A stretch of 11,599 nt of DNA from an uncultured Selenomonadales bacterium (GTDB lineage Bacteria > Bacillota_C > Negativicutes > Selenomonadales > Selenomonadaceae), in the NCBI GenBank assembly GCA_937916025.1, contig CALGGX010000021.1, forward strand, positions 1 to 11,599, written 5' to 3'. Positions 5,803 to 11,599 of the stretch are shown one piece after another (within the stretch, counting starts at the first letter, position 1; every line of letters begins with the position of its first letter). A program made the position numbers and the translations under genes. The notes under the pieces were generated by a model that had not been told where the DNA came from, did no database searches, and saw only the letters and a program-made list of their open reading frames with translations.

Positions 5803-7719
5803 ATGAGATTCAGCATCAAGAAACTGATCTGTGCGGCAGTGCTCGGCGGAGCGTTGCTGTTCAACGGCGCGGTCGAGGCGGGCGTCGTAACCGATCGCTT
5901 GCCGCTCACGTGCTACTGCGATCATCAAGTCTCCACTTACAACACTCCGAACGGCGGTCGAGTCGGCTACATCAGCGCGAATGTCGATCTGATTCAAGTG
6001 ACGCAAGTTCGCAACGACGGCTGGGCGTACGGCACTTATCCGACAAGTCGCGGGAGAGTCTCGCGTTGGTTTCGGATCAGCGATCTTTGCGCCGACGTGA
6101 ATTACAGCAATCGTAGTGCGAACGTTAGCGGCGCGCAGAATGTTTTTCGTACGAACAACGGCGGTGATACGATCGGCAGTGTCTCGAATAACGAAAGTAT
6201 CATCGTGATTGCAGACAACGGTTCTCGCGCGCAGATAGTTTATCGGCTTGACAACGGCACGGGCTACAAAATGGGCTGGATTCCGAGCTCGGCAGTTGCA
6301 ACCAACGCCGCGCGGAATGTGACGAATGTCGTTCGGTACGCAACTCTCAACGACGGTTGGTACAAAATCTCGCCGTTGCATGCGCCGAACAGACTGTTGG
6401 ACGTGAATGCGGCATCGACGGCGGTCGGTGCGAACATTCAACTGTGGGATAATGCGTCGAGCGTGAGCCAGCCGAATCAAGTATTTTATCTGCAGAATCG
6501 CGGCAACAATTGGTTCACGCTGAAGGCAGGGCATTGTGATCTGAATGTGGCGGCGGCGAATACGAACGGCGAATTGCGTACGAACATTCAACTGGCGAGT
6601 CCGAACGCGAATTCGGCGGCGCAACTGTGGCGGTTGGTATACAGCAGTACGAACGGCGCGTATTACATCGAGTCGAGGATCAGAGACAAGCTCGCGTTTG
6701 ATTGCGCCGAGGCAAAAGACGGTAACGGCACGAACATCTGGCTGTGGGAGTACAACGATGTGAATTGGAATAAGTGGCGGTTCACGCCGGTCAGACCTCC
6801 GACATCCACACCGACGACGAGCAATATCAAAGGCGATGTCAACGGCGACGGCAAGGTCGACAACAACGACATGACTTTGCTGAAAGAGTACATCGTAGGC
6901 AAGACGACTTCGATCAACAAAAGCAATGCCGATGTCAACGGCGACGGCAATATCAACATTGTCGATCTCTCGCAATTGAACAGCCTGATCAACAAACAAC
7001 CGACACCGAATCCGACTCCGGTCGTGCAACAACGTCAAGCAAAGCAGACGGTTCCGGCATTCAACGACTCGGGCTTAAGCAATCGGACGGGCAATGAACG
7101 TGTCGATGCGGGCGACATGGTTACGGTGCTTGATGAAACGAGCAATGCATACAAGGTGCGTTATCCGACGCCGAGCGGCACGAAGGATCGCTGGGTGAGC
7201 AAAGACATCTTCAACGATCCGCCGCAAGGACAAATAAGTTTGAATGTACCTATACTCAAACAGACCGCATGGCCCAAAGCAATGATCGGCACGAGATCGA
7301 TCGCGGCGCGCGGTTGCACGATCACTTCATTGGCAATGAAATACAACTACCACAATCATACGAACCTGACGCCGCCGGAAATGATGGAGCGACTTCGACC
7401 GTTTACCGGTGATAACGGCAATGATGTTGATTGGAACATTGTCAAATCGCGGTTGGGTTACACTACCGATTTCGTCACGAACAAGCCACCTCTCACCAAT
7501 GAATGGATGGCAAAAATCTACAATCAGTTGAGGCGCGGAAATCCTGTTGTGATCGGCGCGTACGATTATCATTGGGTTGTTGTCAAGGGATATACCGGAA
7601 GCTCGACGACAAACTTCAAGGCGTCAGATTTTCAAATTAATGATCCGTCGAATAATTTTACAAATCTGCAGCAGTTCATCAATAAATATAATGGCGGGCT
7701 GCGTGGCATAGTTTATTGA
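5803..7719 (+). CDS. Secreted SH3-like / ricin-type lectin / dockerin / C39-like peptidase
   Basis: 638 residues. Signal peptide with likely cleavage after VEA (24-26). Modules in order: SH3-like 35-98; SH3-like 108-166; ricin-type lectin about 178-329 (QLWRL at 274-278, KWRF at 324-327); type I dockerin 342-398 with two calcium loops (D345, N347, D349, D356 and D377, N379, D381, D388); a Thr/Pro linker; SH3-like 413-470, a close relative of the module in the previous gene; and a C39-like (Peptidase_C39_2) cysteine peptidase about 478-638. The catalytic residues are in place: Q487, C505 in RGCTITSLAM, H590 in YDYHWVVVKGY and D614 in INDPS. The protein is probably exported and bound to the wall or to a cohesin-bearing partner. 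Its substrate is unknown; C39-like enzymes include bacteriocin-leader and other peptidases. Start ATG 5803 has GGGAG at 5789-5793. A 38-base gap, the largest in the window, precedes it. Confidence 0.88.
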   Translation: MRFSIKKLICAAVLGGALLFNGAVEAGVVTDRLPLTCYCDHQVSTYNTPNGGRVGYISANVDLIQVTQVRNDGWAYGTYPTSRGRVSRWFRISDLCADVNYSNRSANVSGAQNVFRTNNGGDTIGSVSNNESIIVIADNGSRAQIVYRLDNGTGYKMGWIPSSAVATNAARNVTNVVRYATLNDGWYKISPLHAPNRLLDVNAASTAVGANIQLWDNASSVSQPNQVFYLQNRGNNWFTLKAGHCDLNVAAANTNGELRTNIQLASPNANSAAQLWRLVYSSTNGAYYIESRIRDKLAFDCAEAKDGNGTNIWLWEYNDVNWNKWRFTPVRPPTSTPTTSNIKGDVNGDGKVDNNDMTLLKEYIVGKTTSINKSNADVNGDGNINIVDLSQLNSLINKQPTPNPTPVVQQRQAKQTVPAFNDSGLSNRTGNERVDAGDMVTVLDETSNAYKVRYPTPSGTKDRWVSKDIFNDPPQGQISLNVPILKQTAWPKAMIGTRSIAARGCTITSLAMKYNYHNHTNLTPPEMMERLRPFTGDNGNDVDWNIVKSRLGYTTDFVTNKPPLTNEWMAKIYNQLRRGNPVVIGAYDYHWVVVKGYTGSSTTNFKASDFQINDPSNNFTNLQQFINKYNGGLRGIVY

Positions 7720-7731
7720 GGAGATGAGATC

Positions 7732-8640
7732 ATGAAATTCTTCAAACACAAACCACTCGTGCTTGCTGCAGCTTTAGGCGCGCTCCTCACTGCCGGAGTC
7801 GCCGATCTCTCGAACGCCGCACCGAACAATATCTCGGTCAACGTCAGCGTCGAGAATGCCGGTATCACTGAAGGCGTCGATCGCTCGCACGGAGCCAATT
7901 CCGCAATCTACGCCGAAGGTCGCGGACGTTCCGGCGGCAAAGGCATGTCGATGACTCGGCTCGCCGCAATCACTGATGCGCAACGACATTTGCTCGGCAT
8001 AATCAAGGGCATTCAGATCGATGCCGATACGCTCATGAATGATCTGATCATCGAGAACGACACCGTCCGCACGAAAATCAGCGGCTTGCTTCGCGGTGCG
8101 CAGATCATCGAGGAGAAGCAACTCGAGAACGACGAGTATTCTGTGAGAATGTGCGTGCCGCTGTACGGAGCGACAGGAAGTCTGGCGTCGGTAATCGTGC
8201 CGGAGATCATGGATCGCGGCACGCCCGAGCCGTTTCCCGAAGTCGATCCGACCGCGCTTACTGATGCAGAAATGCAATCGATCCGAGATGCGAATTACAC
8301 CGGAGTGGTGATCAATGCGGACGGCTTGGGAATGTATCCGACGTTCTCGCCTGTCATTTACGACACGGAAGGGCGCGCGGTGTACGGAGTCAAGAATTTG
8401 GAGTACGACACGGTGATTGAGAAAGGCATGGTCGATTATGCGGACGATCTCAACGGCGCGGCGGCGGACGGTCGTGCGGGAGACAATCCGCTGGTGATCG
8501 ACGCGGTTGATGTGAGCGGCGGACAGAACTCGGTCAATCGAGTGAACGCCGTGGTGAGCGTCAAGGATGCGAATAAAATCCTGCTCGCGAACGAGTCGAC
8601 TGATATGCTCGAGGATACGTCGGTCGTCTTCGTCAAGTAA
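7732..8640 (+). CDS. Exported LPP20/FlgP-like protein
   Basis: 302 residues. Signal peptide (KHK start, hydrophobic 9-23, cleavage likely near SNAA at 27-30); no lipobox cysteine. Residues about 74-146 match the LPP20/FlgP pattern: AAITDAQRHLLGIIKGIQID (78-97), a middle helix (TKISGLLRGAQII), then EYSVRMCVPLYG (135-146). Residues about 188-300 contain YTGVVINADGLG and SPVIYDTEGRAVYG, a C-terminal domain often seen after this module in exported proteins of diderm bacteria. FlgP-type proteins are outer-membrane-associated and in some species stabilise flagellar or surface structures; no flagellar gene is visible here, so only the fold family is claimed. GAGGAG at 7718-7723, overlapping the upstream stop, supports ATG 7732. 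The stop codon overlaps the ribosome binding site of the next, giant gene, suggesting linked expression. Confidence 0.78.
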   Translation: MKFFKHKPLVLAAALGALLTAGVADLSNAAPNNISVNVSVENAGITEGVDRSHGANSAIYAEGRGRSGGKGMSMTRLAAITDAQRHLLGIIKGIQIDADTLMNDLIIENDTVRTKISGLLRGAQIIEEKQLENDEYSVRMCVPLYGATGSLASVIVPEIMDRGTPEPFPEVDPTALTDAEMQSIRDANYTGVVINADGLGMYPTFSPVIYDTEGRAVYGVKNLEYDTVIEKGMVDYADDLNGAAADGRAGDNPLVIDAVDVSGGQNSVNRVNAVVSVKDANKILLANESTDMLEDTSVVFVK

Positions 8641-8649
8641 GGAGGTGAG
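8639..8649 (+). promoter_or_regulatory. Near-perfect Shine-Dalgarno for the giant repeat gene
   Basis: AAGGAGGTGAG overlaps the TAA of the upstream gene and puts GGAGG 7 bases before ATG 8653. It is the strongest ribosome binding site in the window and fixes the start of the repeat protein, whose frame then stays open to the last base. Confidence 0.85.
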
Positions 8650-8652
8650 TGT

Positions 8653-11599
8653 ATGGCAAATTTTTATAACGCTACGTCGAATACGATTATAACTGGAACA
8701 GACGATGACGATAGAATTATAAACGATTCGGTATCGAACGTATCGATTGACGCAGGTAACGGTAACGATTATATCGAAAACGGTCAACTGTTCAGTAATG
8801 GCAGAAAAGGCGGCGTGCACGTCACGATTAATGCGGGCGCAGGCAATGATTCCGTCGCTAATGGGCGAGATGCTTCTCTGGATTACATCGATCTCGGAGC
8901 CGGTGATGATACGATCTATAATATCGGCACTTTGGTGACAATTAATGGCGGTTCCGGTGCGGACACAATTCGCAATTACGGCTCAGGCGTTACAATTAAT
9001 GCAGAATCCGGCAATGATTCCGTTTACAGCTCGGCTTCATTGACTGTTATCGATCTCGGTGAAGGTGACGATACCGTCGACAGCACAGGAGAAGATGTGA
9101 TGATCAGTGCTGATGATGGTGATGATCATATAAGTCATTACGGGGAGAATGCAACGATTTATGGCGGCGACGGCAACGATCGGATTTACAACGGAACTTT
9201 TTATCCGTATTCACTGGAGGAACAGGTAGATTACGCTTTGATTGACGCGGGTTCTGGTGATGACAAAATCAACAACAGCTCCGATTATGCAACAATTGAC
9301 GCCGGTGACGGCAACGATTTCGTTTACAACAGAGGTGATAATTCTTCAATCAAAGTCGATGTAGGGAATGCTCAAGTTGTCAACAGTGGCGATAATGTCA
9401 CAATAACCTTTGGTAACGGCGATTACAGTATTGGCAACAGTGGTTCAAACGTGACGATCTCTACTGGCATCGGTTCCGACGAAATTCAAAATAATGCTTC
9501 CGATGTTACATTGTCAACCGGAGGCGGATTAGACTCACTCTTAAACGGTAGTACAAATGTTTTGATTTCGACCGGAGAAGATTCAGATTCGATTAGAAAT
9601 TTCGGTTATGAAGTTACGATCGATGCCGGCGACGGCGATGATATTGTTTACAATGAATTTCACACTTATAATGAATCCGTCGAGGGCTCGTCGATTTTGG
9701 TTGAGAATACAGTGTCGGCTTCTTTGACTATGATCGATCTTGGATCAGGTAACGACTCTATCGTCAATGTAGCTTCCAATGTTACAATCAATGCGGGTGA
9801 AGGTAACGATTCCATTTATAATTACAGTGATGATGTTTCGATCAACGTCGAGTTCAGTGATGCTGTAATAAGCAACTTCGGAGCAAATGTTTCGATCGAA
9901 TTTGGCAATGGCAATTATTCGGTTGATAACGGCAGTCCGAACATGACAATCAATACCGGTTCGGGTAATGATTCCATTGTCAATCAAGCACGTTTTAATG
10001 AACTCACCGTAGCAATAGTTTATCCGTCATTGACGGCGATCAATACCAGCGATGGTAACGACACCATTGAAAACAGTGCTTCAAATGTAACCGTTGATTC
10101 GGGGGCAGGTAACGATTGCATCGAAAACAGTTACACAAGTTCTTCCTGTTCGATCTCTCTCGGCGATGGTGACGACTCTGTCTATAATGCAGCATCTTCC
10201 GTTAAAGTCGAAGCAGGAAACGGCAACGATACTATAATCTCTTATACGGGTAATAATGTTTCAATGGAAGGCGGAGAAGGCGATGACCTTATAAGTTTGA
10301 GTTCTTATGAGGCATATGATGAACTTGTTCTTTACTTTTCCGGCGACGGCGACGACACTGTCTACGGCTACTCCGCCACCGACACGTTGCAACTCACCGG
10401 CTCGAGCATCTCATCAGCCGAAAGCGGCAACGACGTGATCATCACCATCGACGACGGCTCGATTTTGCTTAAAGATTACGCAAGCCTTGGTGCGATCACT
10501 GCCGTCGATGAGCAGGGACAACCCATTCCAATCGCCTCCGGCAGTGATACAGACACGATCACATCTCCGACGCTCACCAATATCAATGCGAATATTACCC
10601 TCAATGAAACGACGTCTTCAATCGGCGTTTTCGTCGTCGACGGCAATTCGATCACTGATTCCGACGCGTTCTACTTTGCAGAGTTCACAACATTGCCGGG
10701 CGCGTCTGACATGCCGGTCGGCTCCGTCACTGCCGATCATATCTATTCCGCGCGGAATGATATCGGCAGGCAGAGAATAACTGTCTATTCCAATTGGAGT
10801 TTAACAAGTACTGATTACGATGATTCAATTCGCATAGCCGGAGTTCATACTGAAATCAACAGCGGCGACGGCAACGACACTGTCATCAGTTGGAATCAAA
10901 GCTCATTGACAGCAATTAATACGGGCGACGGAAATGACTGTATTGATAATCGTCCGAGCTATGTAACGATCGATGCGGGCGCAGGTAATGATGTTGTCAG
11001 CAATTCCGGTTCCAATGTGACGATTAACGCAGGATCGGGCAATAACGACGTTGCCAATGGCGGAGATAATACCACAATCAACACTGGAGACGGCAATAAT
11101 ACCATTTACAATAGCCGGGGCGATTACGCTTTGATTGAGGCAGGCAGCGGCAATGATTCCATCCAAAATGTCGGCAACAATGTCACGATCAACGCAGGTT
11201 CCGGCAATAATGATATCCGCAATTGGAGCGATGATGTCACAATTAAAAGTGGAAACGGAGCCGATGAGATCGATAATTTGGGCAATAATGTCTCGATTGA
11301 AAGCGGCGCAGGTGATGATTCGATTCTCAACAGCGGTAATTACTCGACGATTGTCTCTGGCGCAGGAAATGATTCTATCGATAACAGAAGCGCAAATGTT
11401 ACGGTTTTTGCCGGAGCAGGCAATGATACTATAATCAATCATGTTGCCGATCAAGTGACAATAAACGGCGGTACTGATGAGGATATAGTAAGTTTGGGTT
11501 CCGGTGACGAGTACATTATCTATTCTTCCGGCGACGGCAACGACACTGTTTACGGCTACAGTTCGTCCGACACGTTGCAACTCACCGGCTCGAGCATCT
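8653..11599 (+). CDS. Giant RTX-like beta-solenoid repeat protein, 3' end outside window
   Basis: The frame is open for 982 codons from ATG 8653 with no stop. The N-terminus (MANFYNATSNTIITGTDDDD) is polar, with no signal peptide, as expected for a type I secretion substrate whose signal is C-terminal. I count about 27 solenoid units in residues 11-560 and about 12 in 731-958, mostly 18 residues long, of the form VTINAGSGNDSIxN plus a short Asn/Gly/Ser turn. The GxGxD turns resemble RTX calcium-binding nonapeptides. Residues about 563-625 (SGDGDDTVYGY, DTLQLTGSSI, NDVIITIDDGSILLKDYA) resemble the haemolysin-type calcium-binding-related domain; this module starts again at residue 959. Residues about 626-730 are a non-repeat linker. 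The protein is strongly acidic, with very few Cys (three seen). Likely role: secreted or surface-attached adhesin or matrix protein; a toxin domain is not visible. No type I transporter genes are in the window. Confidence 0.85.
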   Translation, partial: MANFYNATSNTIITGTDDDDRIINDSVSNVSIDAGNGNDYIENGQLFSNGRKGGVHVTINAGAGNDSVANGRDASLDYIDLGAGDDTIYNIGTLVTINGGSGADTIRNYGSGVTINAESGNDSVYSSASLTVIDLGEGDDTVDSTGEDVMISADDGDDHISHYGENATIYGGDGNDRIYNGTFYPYSLEEQVDYALIDAGSGDDKINNSSDYATIDAGDGNDFVYNRGDNSSIKVDVGNAQVVNSGDNVTITFGNGDYSIGNSGSNVTISTGIGSDEIQNNASDVTLSTGGGLDSLLNGSTNVLISTGEDSDSIRNFGYEVTIDAGDGDDIVYNEFHTYNESVEGSSILVENTVSASLTMIDLGSGNDSIVNVASNVTINAGEGNDSIYNYSDDVSINVEFSDAVISNFGANVSIEFGNGNYSVDNGSPNMTINTGSGNDSIVNQARFNELTVAIVYPSLTAINTSDGNDTIENSASNVTVDSGAGNDCIENSYTSSSCSISLGDGDDSVYNAASSVKVEAGNGNDTIISYTGNNVSMEGGEGDDLISLSSYEAYDELVLYFSGDGDDTVYGYSATDTLQLTGSSISSAESGNDVIITIDDGSILLKDYASLGAITAVDEQGQPIPIASGSDTDTITSPTLTNINANITLNETTSSIGVFVVDGNSITDSDAFYFAEFTTLPGASDMPVGSVTADHIYSARNDIGRQRITVYSNWSLTSTDYDDSIRIAGVHTEINSGDGNDTVISWNQSSLTAINTGDGNDCIDNRPSYVTIDAGAGNDVVSNSGSNVTINAGSGNNDVANGGDNTTINTGDGNNTIYNSRGDYALIEAGSGNDSIQNVGNNVTINAGSGNNDIRNWSDDVTIKSGNGADEIDNLGNNVSIESGAGDDSILNSGNYSTIVSGAGNDSIDNRSANVTVFAGAGNDTIINHVADQVTINGGTDEDIVSLGSGDEYIIYSSGDGNDTVYGYSSSDTLQLTGSSI
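9238..9492 (+). repeat. Higher-order repeat, copy A (partner 9730-9984)
   Basis: 85 codons that align without gaps to 9730-9984, with about 43 identical residues. Both copies hold two canonical units, one degenerate unit lacking the calcium-type turn, one FGNGxYS unit and one canonical unit, in the same order. The offset is 492 bases (164 codons). Confidence 0.7.
9730..9984 (+). repeat. Higher-order repeat, copy B (partner 9238-9492)
   Basis: Second copy of the five-unit block. It carries VSIEFGNGNYSVDN where copy A has VTITFGNGDYSIGN, and is preceded by a longer insertion loop than copy A. Confidence 0.7.
10339..10411 (+). repeat. Long-range direct repeat, copy 1
   Basis: 73 bases that recur at 11527-11599 with 8 mismatches; the last 31 bases (10381-10411) are identical. 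The offset is 1188 bases, exactly 22 x 54. One serine codon is TCC here and AGT in copy 2. Confidence 0.9.
10339..10527 (+). other. Module resembling haemolysin-type calcium-binding-related domain
   Basis: Codons 563-625 of the giant gene. The order is GDGDDTVYGY, then DTLQLTGSSI, then SGNDVIITIDDGSILLKDYA, which matches the general layout of the domain that follows RTX repeats in several secreted proteins. Codon use here favours C-ending codons (GGC, GAC, ACC, ATC), unlike the A/T-ending repeats upstream. Confidence 0.6.
10528..10842 (+). other. Non-repetitive linker segment inside the giant gene
   Basis: Codons about 626-730. It lacks the GxGND turns, contains alternating strand-like stretches (ITLNETTSSIGVFVVDGNSI, AFYFAEFTTL) and a WSLTS segment, then returns to solenoid units. 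No recognised domain; it may be a spacer or a small beta-sandwich. Confidence 0.5.
10843..11526 (+). repeat. C-terminal array of about 12 18-residue RTX-like units
   Basis: Regular 54-base coding units of the form VTINAGSGNNDIRNWSDD, more uniform than the N-terminal array and without the longer insertions. The last unit ends with a (I/V)SL step, as does the unit before copy 1 of the module, so array plus module looks like a repeated block. Confidence 0.85.
11527..11599 (+). repeat. Long-range direct repeat, copy 2, cut by the window end
   Basis: Second copy of the module start; the window ends inside the identical 31-base stretch. The reading frame is the same as in copy 1, so it begins a second calcium-binding-related module. 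Confidence 0.9.

Larger units (their letters stand above)
8683..10335 (+). repeat. N-terminal array of about 27 18-residue RTX-like units
   Basis: Coding repeat with a basic period of 54 bases. Consensus by eye: V-T-I-(N/D)-A-G-x-G-(N/D)-D-(S/T)-(I/V)-x-N followed by a 4-residue turn. Units are diverged at DNA level but keep the GxGND turn. A few are degenerate (9349-9390 and 9841-9882 lack the turn). Three longer insertions break the register: about residues 183-194, 335-359 and 445-461. Confidence 0.85.

Noticed and set aside
5761..7038. 425-codon minus-strand open frame opposite the lectin/dockerin gene
   Set aside because: Low-complexity Arg/Val/Ile-rich translation without motifs; a shadow of the codon pattern of the real gene.
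7774..8820. 348-codon minus-strand open frame opposite the LPP20-like gene
   Set aside because: Spans the strong ribosome binding site and two real genes on the other strand; no domain motif or start signal.
8683..11526. CRISPR-like or non-coding tandem repeat array
   Set aside because: The 54-base periodicity is in frame and conserved at protein rather than DNA level, with no identical repeats separated by unique spacers.
8683..11526. Curlin-type (CsgA) amyloid repeats as a substrate for the CsgG-like proteins
   Set aside because: Units lack the Ser/Gln/Asn curlin pattern, contain acidic GxGxD turns instead, and the protein has no Sec signal peptide, which a CsgG substrate would need.

Overview
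The window reads as a dense, one-directional stretch from a diderm (outer-membrane) bacterium. Strong AAGGAGG-type ribosome binding sites, several CsgG-like proteins, an LPP20/FlgP-like protein, a dockerin and a very long RTX-like acidic repeat protein on one strand suggest a Negativicutes (Selenomonas-like) genome. That placement is an inference from gene content, not from a marker gene. All ten genes are on the + strand. The largest gap between genes is 38 bases, several genes overlap by 1-4 bases, and no convincing internal promoter or terminator is visible, so the region could be one or two transcripts.

Region 1 (10-4579) holds six small envelope proteins. Four look like divergent CsgG/penicillin-binding-protein-activator-type paralogues (10-792, 813-1583, 3186-3944, 3956-4579). 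Between them lies a tandem pair of secreted proteins of unrecognised family that resemble each other (1580-2395, 2395-3183). All except the first carry a clear N-terminal signal peptide. The first has an in-frame stop six bases before its TTG start, and its 5' end is doubtful. None of the curli partners (CsgA, B, E, F) is present.

Region 2 (4583-7719) encodes two exported multidomain proteins with the same cell-surface modules joined to different hydrolases. The first is SH3-like + ricin-type lectin + M23 metallopeptidase. The second is SH3-like x2 + ricin-type lectin + type I dockerin + SH3-like + C39-like cysteine peptidase. One SH3-like module is about 69% identical between the two proteins.

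Region 3 (7732-11599) has an LPP20/FlgP-like exported protein, then a giant open frame running off the window end (at least 982 residues). That protein has no signal peptide. It is made of roughly 40 acidic 18-residue beta-solenoid units of the type VTINAGSGNDSIxN, plus a module resembling the haemolysin-type calcium-binding-related domain, which starts again 1188 bases later, exactly at the window end. The lack of an N-terminal signal and the RTX-like repeats fit a type I secretion substrate.

Taken together, the cluster looks like a cell-surface or secretion locus: outer-membrane-associated CsgG/LPP20-type proteins, wall-binding peptidases and a giant surface or released repeat protein. That these parts work as one system is a hypothesis from gene order only.
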